Below, piece after piece: positions 15,785 through 24,054 of a DNA stretch of 64,000 nucleotides. This DNA is from Phycisphaeraceae bacterium. GTDB lineage: Bacteria > Planctomycetota > Phycisphaerae > Phycisphaerales > UBA1924. The notes below the pieces were generated by a model, which made no database searches, was not told the origin of the DNA, and saw only the letters and a list, made by a program, of their open reading frames with translations. The translations under genes and the position numbers were made by a program. Location of the stretch: positions 1,054,001 through 1,118,000 of the forward strand of contig JACKHC010000001.1 in the NCBI GenBank assembly GCA_020639235.1, written 5' to 3'. Every line of letters begins with the position of its first letter. Position 1 is the first letter of the stretch.

Positions 15785-16465
15785 GTGAGCGCAATCGGCA
15801 AGGTCATCAAGAAGCTCCGAAACGAGCACGGCTGGACGCAAGGTGAACTGGCCAACAGGGCTGGCTTTCCGACACACACTGCGATCAGCAAGAGGGAACG
15901 CGGCGACCTCCAGACCGACGGACCTGATCGTCGGCGGATCGCTAAGGCCTTCGGTATGTCCTATGAGTCGTTCATGGACATGGTCGAGGAGGCCGAAGCC
16001 CAGGATCGCGGCGCCGAGACCGGCATCCCGATGATCGGCACCGTGCCCGCGGGGAGCGTGACGCGCCACTGGCAGCTGTGGGAAGACCCGACCAGCGCCG
16101 AGGAGTTCATCGACCGCGGCGATATCATCGCCGCCGACACCTTCGCGCTGAAAGTAGTGGGAGACTCGATGCTCCCCGACATCCCCGAGGGCAGCATCGT
16201 CGTGTGCCGGCGCGTGATCGTGGACGCCGATCGTCTCCCGTTCCACGCCGCCGACCTGGTGGTGGTGTCATTCAGCGAGGACTCGGACGAGCCGGGCGTC
16301 ACGCTCGGGTACTGGCAGCCGCGCCCCGACGGGACGATCGTGATCCGCAAGGCGAACGCCGCGTTCTACGACCCGATCCCGATGGACCTCGACGCTGACC
16401 CTCCGAGTGTGGTCGGCGTCGCCGCAGTGATCGAGAAGCGGATTCGGACGAGGCTGGGGAGGTAG
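15785..16465 (+). CDS. LexA/CI-type self-cleaving repressor (XRE + S24)
   Basis: Predicted 226-residue phage-type repressor. The XRE helix-turn-helix occupies residues 1-60 (IGKVIKKLRNEHGWTQGELA). The C-terminal half is a LexA/S24 peptidase: Ala-Gly cleavage site at 89-90 (TVPAGS), catalytic Ser128 in VVGDSMLPDIPEGS and catalytic Lys189 in TIVIRKANA. Such repressors cleave themselves when RecA is activated by DNA damage, so mobile-element or defence genes would be induced. A GTG start at 15785 begins directly with the XRE domain; longer starts are hydrophobic nonsense. It is divergent from the excisionase-like gene across a repeat-rich operator region. Confidence 0.88.
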   Translation: MSAIGKVIKKLRNEHGWTQGELANRAGFPTHTAISKRERGDLQTDGPDRRRIAKAFGMSYESFMDMVEEAEAQDRGAETGIPMIGTVPAGSVTRHWQLWEDPTSAEEFIDRGDIIAADTFALKVVGDSMLPDIPEGSIVVCRRVIVDADRLPFHAADLVVVSFSEDSDEPGVTLGYWQPRPDGTIVIRKANAAFYDPIPMDLDADPPSVVGVAAVIEKRIRTRLGR

Positions 16466-16555
16466 AGACTTACGATACTGGTGAAATTGAACCATTGCGG
16501 ATTAATGGTGGCAGATCGAATGCACCAAGATCGAACTATCAATGAGGACCCCTGA

Positions 16556-19500
16556 ATGTCGAAGTCCGTCAGCGAACTCATAGCTGAACACGGAGGCGAC
16601 AACTCCGCGGCTTATCTCGAACTCGCTCAGATGATCGCGAACCGGGATATATCTGCGTTCGTGGGATCAGGTTTGAGTATCGAACTTGGCTACCCATCTT
16701 GGGACCAACTGGTCGAAGAGGCTCAGGAACGTGCGATAGCAGCATCTGACCATCCCGATCAAATTAAACACCGACTAGAACAGGCCACAGATAAGACTGT
16801 TCGCCTTGATCTCTGCAGAGATCAACTCGGCGAAAAGGATTGGATTCAACTGCTGAAGTTGTTGTTCAGAGAAACGACGCCAGCATACGGAAATAGCCAT
16901 GTTGCCCTTGGATCCATGCGCATCGTCGATTACTACACAACCAACTATGACCCCGCCCTTGAGTGTGCGCTGAATACGGATTCCAGTTGCTCAGTCGTCG
17001 TGTTTGATCTTCAGCATGCTGAAGATCAAGAAGAATTGCGCATGCACATCGGGAGGACCTATCGCAAGCCAGCATGCATCTACCTGCACGGGACATCGCG
17101 TCGCCCCGAAAAAATGATTGTAACTGAGTCGGATTATAGCCGTGCTTATAACAAGGAGCCTGCGACAAGCAAGTGTTTCGAATACTGCATGGCTACGCGG
17201 CGCTTCTTTTTCGTCGGATTCGGATTCAACGATGAGGACTTGGGCTCCACACTAAAGAATATATCCCGTCTATTTCAGAAGCGTCATTGCCACTTCGCGC
17301 TCATCGCGATTACCAAATCCCAATCCAAAAAGCCACTTGGTAGAGAGGATCTAATCAGAAAGTATGGGGTTAAACCCATTTATCTGAATGTTGACGAGGA
17401 GTTCTCTCAGGTAACCGATTTCCTTCGGGCGTTGGCAGACGAGGTGTGCCTCCTCGAATTTGCAAATGCTGACACAGAAGCGGTTAGACTGCCAGATAGA
17501 GCTTGGGGCGAAACTAATTCGGTAACCGGCCAGACCCAAAGAGCATACTTCCCCAGATCTCAAGGTAGTGAATCGGATAGGCTTGGAATATTGGATGTTG
17601 GAGCAAATGATCGGCCAGAATATGAAGATGCACACGACCAGTTGATCACAAGCTATTTCGAGTTGGCCACTGTCGGCCATGTGGATCAGGCATGCGAGAA
17701 GTTGAATGATTTGCTTTCGAAACGAGGGCAGGACCTCACGCCGCGCCATCGATTCAGGATCCACGCGAATATCGGGAACGCGAAACTGTTGGGAGGGATG
17801 CGGCACGAAGCGATCGAGTCCTACGAACGCGCTATCGCCGAATACAATGAGTCGGAGTCATCGAACGGGATTCAGGCATACACCTTTCTGCTCAAAGGTC
17901 AGCTCGATCTCGCATACCGATACGCCTCGGCAATGTGCGAGAAATACCCCAATTCTGTCCGTGCTCATTGCGTGAGGCTGCGAACATTGCCGGATGGCTT
18001 CTCCTGGAATGACTGTATCGACAGCGTGCCTGAGGAAATCCGCGAGAAGGGCGAGGTGGCACTGGCCTTGGCAGCATGTGCTGAGGACCGTCAGCAACGA
18101 GATCAACAAGAGCACTACCTGCGGTGCGCCGTAGACTCGGAGCCTGAATGGTTCGATGCGCTAGGTGCATTGTCATCGTGGTTGCTCTGTTGGCTCCGAG
18201 AAGACACTGCTGTCGGGCCCTCAGGCGAGCCAGAGGATGTCGACCCTCAGCGACTGCAGGAAATCCGAGAGCTATGCGACAGGGCGTTAGAGAACACACA
18301 GCACGGGGCGGACCCCCCGCACATCGCGAGGGTCTACATCAACAAGTCAGTATGTGCTCGGATGAGCGGTGACGCTGACGCCGCTCGTAAGCTTGTGGCC
18401 ACTGCATATGAGACCGCGCCGGAGGACAATGAGATCGCTTTGGTCGAAGCCCTTGAGCGCGAGGCCGAGGGCAATCTCTATGGCGCCTTGGACTGCATCA
18501 ACGGCTCCGCGGAGAAGACATTTGAAAACGACATCCTCCGTGCCCAGTTGTATCTCCGCCTCGGCGATAAGGAGAGCAAAGAAACTGCGTACCAAGCAGC
18601 CTTGGCAATTTTAGAGAATGAGGAGTACGAACTCAAGGATGCGTACATATACGATGTATCCAAGATCGGGCTTCGTGCCGTGGGTACCGACGGGATGGAT
18701 GGGCGCATCGACAGGATCGTAGAGCTGGGATGCAGCAAACTGTCATCCGACACTTTCCAATGCATGCTGAAATATCAACGGGCAATCTTACGAGGGGAGT
18801 CCCACCAGTCGAGTGTGCTGCTGGACTTGGCGGTTCAAGCCGCGATGCAGGAGGATCATTGGTACCCGCGTCAGGTTGTCGGCGTCGCATGTGAGTCCGC
18901 TGGTTCGTGGAAGCACGCGATGGATATTTGGAGACTCATGGAGGAAGGCGTGGCTCCAACGGACCATGTATCCAGATCGATATATGCCGCTGCGCGAGCT
19001 CAGGAGTGGGCGTATGTCCTTGAACGCTGTAGGCAACATCGCAAGAACGGGGGTTCGAGCCGTGGTTTCCTGCTTACCGAAGTCCAAGCGCTCCTGACGA
19101 TTCGAGAACCGATGCAGGCGTTCGAACTCGCGACGGAATGGTGTGATCAACATCAAGACGACAAAGAGATGACATTGCTACGTGCCACAGCGGCGATACA
19201 TGCACATAAACAAGATCTGCTGAGCGACTCGCTGGGTGAGTTGCCAGCTGTTGAAGACATAGGCGATCCAGGCCTCGGACATCACGTACTGCATGTGCTT
19301 TGCGCGTACGGAAAGACTTCTGAGGCATGGGACTATGCCTATCGACTCTGGCGCCGTTGGCAGGAAGATCAGAGCGCAAATGAAATACTCATCTCAATGC
19401 TGATAGATCAGCAGGCGATGAGTGAACAGGAAATGGCGCCTGGTCCCATCGAAGCCGACTCAGCTGTGCTTCTTCAGGAAGGGGATGTCAAGCGATGGGT

Positions 19501-20881
19501 ATTCATCGAGTCCGGTCCTAATCCGCTGTCTGCTTGGGATGAATACCCGCCTACACACGCGGTATCCAAGGCTCTATTTGGGCTGCGGGTAGGCGATCAA
19601 ATCCAAGTAGGTGGCCGTGAATACCAAATAAAGGAGGTGTCCTCTAAGCCGATGATCAGGGCTTCTCAGCTGCTCGAGAAGTACGCCCAGAGATTCCCGG
19701 CATCGTCGACTATCAGGGAGTATTACCTTCCGAAAGAACAGCCCAAATCGGATGATCCTCGCGAAAAAATAGGTAAAATATACGATGTATTAAGACAAGA
19801 CGAGGTGCTTCAGAAAACTCTAGAGTCATTACACATCCAAAGCCAGACGCCACTGGCGTATATTGCAACGCGGCTCGGCAAGTCTGTATTCACGACAACA
19901 CTACGATATCTTCTGGGAGAGCATCTCAGTGTTGTGGCATGCACAAGCCGAGACGAATATGACGCCGTGCTGAGACGGCTGCATAGCTGTAAAACCATTG
20001 TGTTGGACTCTACCGCGGTCGCCGTCCTGTTCGAAACCGATTGGCTACGGCATGCCTGGGGATGCCCTGTTCAGTTCGTGGTGCCGATCTCGGTATTGCA
20101 TGAAATCGGCCAGGAGATCATTGGGCTGGAGAACGGCTCTCTGGTTCACCAGATCGCGTCTGTTGAGGGGGAGCCAGTAAGAGTGGAAAACTCCAAGGAG
20201 TCGCTCAATGCATACGCAGGAAGGCTTCGAGTGCTTCGCGAAGAACTGCAACAGCACTGCAAGATTGTCGGCGGTGAAGCATCCACGAAGATGCCCGTAG
20301 ACATATTTGAATCATGGAGCAAGCAGCTCGGCCTCGCTACTGCTGATGCGATCGCAATCGCAATTGAGAGTGATTATGCGCTGTGGACCGAAGACGAACG
20401 ACTCGCGCGTATTGTGGAGGAGTCCTGCCGAAACAGGATATTTGCCAGCGCATTCCTATACTGGTCTATGGTGAATGGATATGCACCGGCATCTGACACA
20501 TCGCTGGCGATCCAGTCGCTTTACGATAACAACGTGGTTGGAGTCTGGATCACCGGTCAGGTAGTTGCGGAGACACTTAAAGCAAATGGCTGGGATACCT
20601 CAGGCGAACGTATGCGCGCCATCATCGACAAGTTGTATTCAAAAGATACGCGGAAGAAAGCCAGGGCGGTCTTAGTGATGCAGTTGATCGAACGCATCTG
20701 GATGCTAAGTGGAGGGTCTGTGGCAGGAAGGCGTGCGATTGAGGATATATTGTCTAGAGGCGAGCACGACGATCTCCGCCAGAATGTCATCGCTCCCATG
20801 CATTCTGGAAATTATCCTTATACCCTTCGAGATATAAAAGCAAAGAAACAGTTGCATAGATATTTATCAAAGTGGGGATAA
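16556..20881 (+). CDS. SIR2-TPR-GreA/B-C-PIN fusion, probable defence effector
   Basis: A 1441-residue multidomain protein. Residues about 20-300 are a SIR2-like domain (VGSGLSIELGYPSWDQL, TTNYDPALE, YLHGTSRRP, FFFVGFGFNDEDLG), which in defence proteins depletes NAD+. Residues about 360-950 are helical tetratricopeptide-like repeats. Around 1000-1030, ALFGLRVGDQIQVGGREYQI resembles the GreA/GreB C-terminal domain. Around 1143-1290 is a PIN nuclease-like domain (IVLDSTAVAVLF, VPISVLHEIG, ATADAIAIAIESDYALWTEDE) with the expected acidic residues. A TPR-GreAB-C-PIN architecture has been described as a predicted conflict system (from memory); the SIR2 head is an added effector. A GAGGA site precedes the ATG. 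It lies downstream of the LexA-like repressor. Confidence 0.8.
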   Translation: MSKSVSELIAEHGGDNSAAYLELAQMIANRDISAFVGSGLSIELGYPSWDQLVEEAQERAIAASDHPDQIKHRLEQATDKTVRLDLCRDQLGEKDWIQLLKLLFRETTPAYGNSHVALGSMRIVDYYTTNYDPALECALNTDSSCSVVVFDLQHAEDQEELRMHIGRTYRKPACIYLHGTSRRPEKMIVTESDYSRAYNKEPATSKCFEYCMATRRFFFVGFGFNDEDLGSTLKNISRLFQKRHCHFALIAITKSQSKKPLGREDLIRKYGVKPIYLNVDEEFSQVTDFLRALADEVCLLEFANADTEAVRLPDRAWGETNSVTGQTQRAYFPRSQGSESDRLGILDVGANDRPEYEDAHDQLITSYFELATVGHVDQACEKLNDLLSKRGQDLTPRHRFRIHANIGNAKLLGGMRHEAIESYERAIAEYNESESSNGIQAYTFLLKGQLDLAYRYASAMCEKYPNSVRAHCVRLRTLPDGFSWNDCIDSVPEEIREKGEVALALAACAEDRQQRDQQEHYLRCAVDSEPEWFDALGALSSWLLCWLREDTAVGPSGEPEDVDPQRLQEIRELCDRALENTQHGADPPHIARVYINKSVCARMSGDADAARKLVATAYETAPEDNEIALVEALEREAEGNLYGALDCINGSAEKTFENDILRAQLYLRLGDKESKETAYQAALAILENEEYELKDAYIYDVSKIGLRAVGTDGMDGRIDRIVELGCSKLSSDTFQCMLKYQRAILRGESHQSSVLLDLAVQAAMQEDHWYPRQVVGVACESAGSWKHAMDIWRLMEEGVAPTDHVSRSIYAAARAQEWAYVLERCRQHRKNGGSSRGFLLTEVQALLTIREPMQAFELATEWCDQHQDDKEMTLLRATAAIHAHKQDLLSDSLGELPAVEDIGDPGLGHHVLHVLCAYGKTSEAWDYAYRLWRRWQEDQSANEILISMLIDQQAMSEQEMAPGPIEADSAVLLQEGDVKRWVFIESGPNPLSAWDEYPPTHAVSKALFGLRVGDQIQVGGREYQIKEVSSKPMIRASQLLEKYAQRFPASSTIREYYLPKEQPKSDDPREKIGKIYDVLRQDEVLQKTLESLHIQSQTPLAYIATRLGKSVFTTTLRYLLGEHLSVVACTSRDEYDAVLRRLHSCKTIVLDSTAVAVLFETDWLRHAWGCPVQFVVPISVLHEIGQEIIGLENGSLVHQIASVEGEPVRVENSKESLNAYAGRLRVLREELQQHCKIVGGEASTKMPVDIFESWSKQLGLATADAIAIAIESDYALWTEDERLARIVEESCRNRIFASAFLYWSMVNGYAPASDTSLAIQSLYDNNVVGVWITGQVVAETLKANGWDTSGERMRAIIDKLYSKDTRKKARAVLVMQLIERIWMLSGGSVAGRRAIEDILSRGEHDDLRQNVIAPMHSGNYPYTLRDIKAKKQLHRYLSKWG

Positions 20882-20984
20882 GATGAAAACCGCCGCGCGT
20901 GCCTTGTTTTTTCTTGTGGACTCATGGCGTCGCATTACTTGATTAGATCCGAATCATTGTTCCACACATTGCCCACGCGCGTGC

Positions 20985-21335
20985 TCACCGGGCGCATCTC
21001 CACGACACCGCGGCGGCGGGCACGAGCATCACCTGAACCTCGTCGACATTGGTGATCGCAGGGTCGAGCCAGGGCATCAACACCTCCGACTCGAGAATGC
21101 ACGGCATCCGATCGTGCACCGGCCGCATGGTCTCATTGGCCGCAATGGTGAGGATCGTGAACGACTCCAAGGTGTCCCGGTCCTCGCCTGTCCATCGATC
21201 CCACAAGCCAGCCATCGCCATCGGCTTCCCGTCGGCCCGTGTGATGTAGTACGGCTGTTTCTGTTTTTCGAAATCAAAGCCCGCTTTGCAGAGGCATGTC
21301 ATGCAAAAAGTGCCAACTGACACCCTACGTCGCAA
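20985..21335 (-). pseudogene. Truncated SRAP (YedK/HMCES) gene
   Basis: The frame contains the diagnostic central part of SOS-response-associated peptidases: KQPYYITRADGKPMAMAGLW, then FTILTIAANETMRPVHDRMP with the conserved active-site histidine. Intact SRAP proteins are about 220 residues and need Cys2 at the extreme N-terminus, where they form a DNA-protein crosslink at abasic sites. Here the N-terminal half is missing, and the first ~15 residues and the tail are divergent. The break falls next to the palindromic element at 21346, so rearrangement there probably destroyed the gene. Confidence 0.8.
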
Positions 21336-21345
21336 CTTTAGTTTG

Positions 21346-21527
21346 TACCACTTTCAAAGTGGTAAATACCTTCTGATAACGCGCCATGCCGGTTTTGATT
21401 GCGACCCCCTGCATCGGTCATTGGCCGCGATAAACTATTGCCTAATCACGAGGTCCGTGCCTTCGCAGCATGCTCTCTGGGCGGCTTTGCAAGCTAGGGA
21501 TTGCCGGTTCAAACCCCGCCATCCCGA
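21346..21527 (+). repeat. Palindrome plus tRNA-like element, copy A
   Basis: Begins with the perfect 19-bp palindrome TACCACTTTCAAAGTGGTA (21346-21364) followed by AATACC. A GGTTTTGATTGCGAC block and a promoter-like TAAACT (21431-21436) follow. It ends in a tRNA-like 3' half: an anticodon-loop-like GCTTTGCAAGC (21485-21495; TGC) and a T arm GCCGG-TTCAAAC-CCCGC, then CATCCCGA, resembling a 3' acceptor strand. No matching 5' acceptor strand exists, so this is not a normal tRNA. It aligns without gaps to copy B at 32374. Confidence 0.7.
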
Positions 21528-21666
21528 TTACTCTCACGAGTTTCACGGCGCAGCGGCAGCACGGGACCGGAAGGCACAGTGTGGCCTCTCCTGCTCAAGA
21601 CCTCACCGTCTTCCCTGCGGACATGATTTCCGGCGACCGCAGACACGATTGAGCATAAGATCATCG

Positions 21667-22701
21667 ATGCGATTTGCCGTTGATGAATCTGGAAGTTTTA
21701 CGGCGATAAGCACCGCCCCGATGCCACCGGTATCGGTCGCGGTGACGCTCGTCGTGCCTGACGACCAGCGAGACAGACTCTTGGCCTCGTTTCAATCGTT
21801 CCTAACGGAGCTGCCACTGAAGGCGTTCAAGGATGGAGAGCCCAAGGGTGGTAGGCTCACATCCCAAGCCAAGCTCCGCTATTGCGACATGCTCGCCCAG
21901 TACCTGCGTGTCCTCGTGTGCCCAGTCATCGTGGACCTCGGGCATTTTCCCGATCGAAGCGCTGTGGCCCTTCGGGACGGCCTCGCACACGACATGCGGG
22001 AGCTGTCGAATCGATCCCCCAAGGAAGATCAGCAGTTGCTCGCCACGGTCAGCGACAAGATCGCCAAACTCTCGCCGCCCCAAGCGGTTCGGCTGTACGC
22101 GTGGGCGCGATCGGTTTTCCACTCGCTCTATTTCGCGATTCGGCTACCGGACATCGGCGATAGCTTGACGGAATGGGATGATCGTGAGTTCTTGATTGAT
22201 CCCGTACAGGACAAGCCCGGCAGCGATGAGGAGATCATCCTCGGCGAGATGTTGTCGCTCTGGATGGCCTGGTGGTCCGGCGTCACTGACGCACGGCGAT
22301 CGTGGGCGTTCGAGGTGCCCGACGAAACGGAGTGCTTGCACCACTCCTTCCGCCACCGCTTCTTCAAGGATGATCGGATTGACCTTGATGCGCTACTTTC
22401 GGGCCGCGTGCGGTTTGACCGCGCGTCGAAGGACGAGAGACTCCTCCAGATCGCCGATATCTCTGCGTCCATCATCTACCACGCCGCTCGGAATCCCGAA
22501 CCCGGGTCGGAGGGCGTCGTGGTCTATGAGAGCCTCGCGCGCAGTTGCCCCTACGAACCGGACTTTGGCATCGGGCTCATCACGCCACACCAAGAACTGG
22601 CGGGAAGCGGAAGCCCGAATCGCTTCTCCGCCTTGGTCGCCGCGATGCAGCGGAGCTACCAAACCTACCGTGCCATGAGCGGCTTGCGGTTACCGCACTA
22701 G
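21667..22701 (+). CDS. DUF3800-family protein
   Basis: Predicted 344-residue protein starting MRFAVDESGSFT, the hallmark N-terminal strand and D-E-S-G motif of DUF3800, predicted to be RNase H-like. A conserved late element LLQIADISASIIYHAARNPE carries the second family motif (L-Q-x-A-D). The start at 21667 is chosen because it begins directly with this motif; the longer open frame runs back through the tRNA-like element. No strong ribosome site is visible. DUF3800 proteins are frequent in phages and defence or mobile islands, but a function is not settled. It lies immediately downstream of copy A. Confidence 0.75.
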   Translation: MRFAVDESGSFTAISTAPMPPVSVAVTLVVPDDQRDRLLASFQSFLTELPLKAFKDGEPKGGRLTSQAKLRYCDMLAQYLRVLVCPVIVDLGHFPDRSAVALRDGLAHDMRELSNRSPKEDQQLLATVSDKIAKLSPPQAVRLYAWARSVFHSLYFAIRLPDIGDSLTEWDDREFLIDPVQDKPGSDEEIILGEMLSLWMAWWSGVTDARRSWAFEVPDETECLHHSFRHRFFKDDRIDLDALLSGRVRFDRASKDERLLQIADISASIIYHAARNPEPGSEGVVVYESLARSCPYEPDFGIGLITPHQELAGSGSPNRFSALVAAMQRSYQTYRAMSGLRLPH

Positions 22702-22929
22702 CGATGCATGACTGTGAAGCATGCGCGGGATGCCATCGCCAGTTATATGGAGTTCCGTGTTAATTTGACAGCTTCTCGGTCAGCAGACGCTCGCTTTATC
22801 GGTAGCGTTTCAAGAGCATGGCACTTCCGCGCATGTTCCCTCGTTGGGCGAGATGGCACGGGCCGGTCCTGAGAGTGGTACCCACCATTTCCCGTTCTGA
22901 AACCGTCGAATGGGAATAGCAAACTCAAA
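22702..22929. other. Intergenic, no gene seen
   Basis: About 230 bases between the DUF3800 gene and the integrase remnant, with no supported coding frame. Confidence 0.4.
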
Positions 22930-23088
22930 GTCATCCCGTATCCCCGTCTGCACAGGCCCTCCGGCCGGGCGGTCGTGCGTCTCAACGGCCGCGACATCTA
23001 CCTCGGCACCCCCGACTGCAAGGCGCATCATGACGGTGATCGAACTGCCAACGGTCCAGCAGATCCCGGGTGTAGCATCAGGGTGTAG
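22930..23088 (+). pseudogene. N-terminal remnant of a planctomycete-type integrase
   Basis: In one frame the plus strand reads IPYPRLHRPSGRAVVRLNGR followed by DIYLGTPDCKAHHDGDRTAN and a stop. This closely resembles the N-terminus of tyrosine-recombinase-type integrases abundant in planctomycetes ('P-x-Y-R-L-H-K-x-S-G-Q-A-V-V-x-L-N-G-R-D-x-Y-L-G'). The catalytic domain is gone and no start codon fits, so it is a relic. It supports both the taxonomic guess and past integration here. Confidence 0.65.
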
Positions 23089-23124
23089 CGGCCGACATGC
23101 TATCACTCCATGAGGAGCGAGAGA

Positions 23125-23316
23125 TCAATGAGACCCCTCTTCGGGTTCGAGTGCGAGCATCTCTTCTGTGATGGTCGCATTCCATAAAAGATCTTCAGGC
23201 ATGGTGGAATACCAATCGCGATCTTCGGTCACATCCTCTCCATGCTCGAACCTGATACGCCGCCCATTGATCGTAAATACAAGCACATATCTGATGGGTT
23301 CAAATCGCATACCCAA
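23125..23316 (-). CDS. Small hypothetical protein (63 aa)
   Basis: A 63-residue frame starting MGMRFEPIRYVLVFTINGRR and ending in an acidic tail. It lies 12 bases after the stop of the membrane-protein gene at 23329 on the same strand. It is either a separate small gene or the displaced C-terminus of that gene. No ribosome site is convincing. Confidence 0.45.
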   Translation of the reverse strand: MGMRFEPIRYVLVFTINGRRIRFEHGEDVTEDRDWYSTMPEDLLWNATITEEMLALEPEEGSH

Positions 23317-23328
23317 GTAGTTCGAGAG

Positions 23329-23853
23329 TTACAGTTGCGGTGCGCGGACAGAAATCTGTTCACCGACCAGATCTCGCAAATACGGATAGTGATCGAGTCC
23401 CGTGATCAGGAGGTCCTGGCTGACATAGTTGTAATCGAGACTGGATTCACTCTCGTGGACGCGGTCCTCGATGAGGGCCATCCGTCCTTGCATATGCATG
23501 TCGCCGATTTCGGCGTCGATCTTTCTTACGAGAGGTGGCGCTGGATAAGTCGGCATCCCGGTGACATACTCATTCGGAATTCGAACCGTCAGTTGGATAC
23601 TGAAATCCGTACTACGAAATCGCATCCCTTCCCGCTCGATCGAGCGCAAAAGTTCGAGGGACTCGCGAGATGTCCGTTGGGTTTCATGCCAGGCACCGAT
23701 CAACACCGTGCTGCCGAACAAAATCGTCAGCCAACCTCTGAGCGTCAGCCCACCCGCGGCGGCTTCCGGTTTCCGGGTGTGCAGCCAGTCCCACGAGGTG
23801 ATGATCAGCAGCGCGAACACCGCAATCGGCACGAGATAGTCGATCGAGATCAT
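23329..23853 (-). CDS. Small membrane protein (174 aa)
   Basis: A 174-residue protein with two N-terminal membrane helices (IDYLVPIAVFALLIITSW and GWLTILFGSTVLIGAWHE) and a roughly 110-residue soluble C-terminal region beginning with a charged helix (SRESLELLRSIEREGM). The pattern resembles small two-helix membrane proteins of defence or stress modules, but no family is recognised. It is followed closely by the 63-residue frame. Confidence 0.6.
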   Translation of the reverse strand: MISIDYLVPIAVFALLIITSWDWLHTRKPEAAAGGLTLRGWLTILFGSTVLIGAWHETQRTSRESLELLRSIEREGMRFRSTDFSIQLTVRIPNEYVTGMPTYPAPPLVRKIDAEIGDMHMQGRMALIEDRVHESESSLDYNYVSQDLLITGLDHYPYLRDLVGEQISVRAPQL

Positions 23854-23866
23854 GGCGTGCTCCAGA

Positions 23867-24013
23867 TTACCCCGACCCGTCGAAATCTGGCAGCTTGCCG
23901 AACGGGACGCGCCGCGGCGCGGTCTTCCGCTCGTCGATGGGGCCGACGGTGATGAGGCCGAATTGCTCGAACCACGCGTCTTCGTTCAGGGCGGTCTTGG
24001 CCATCTCGTCCAT
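23867..24013 (-). pseudogene. C-terminal gene fragment
   Basis: A 48-residue open stretch, MDEMAKTALNEDAWFEQFGL then ITVGPIDERKTAPRRVPFGK, ends at a stop at 23867. Its composition looks truly coding and like the end of a larger protein. Upstream in the same frame an in-frame TAG lies six codons before the methionine and the similarity to coding sequence fades, so I read it as a relic. The parent family is not recognised. Confidence 0.4.
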
Positions 24014-24054
24014 GCGGTGGTAGGCCTATTCGACCATGCCGCCTAAGATGCTGC

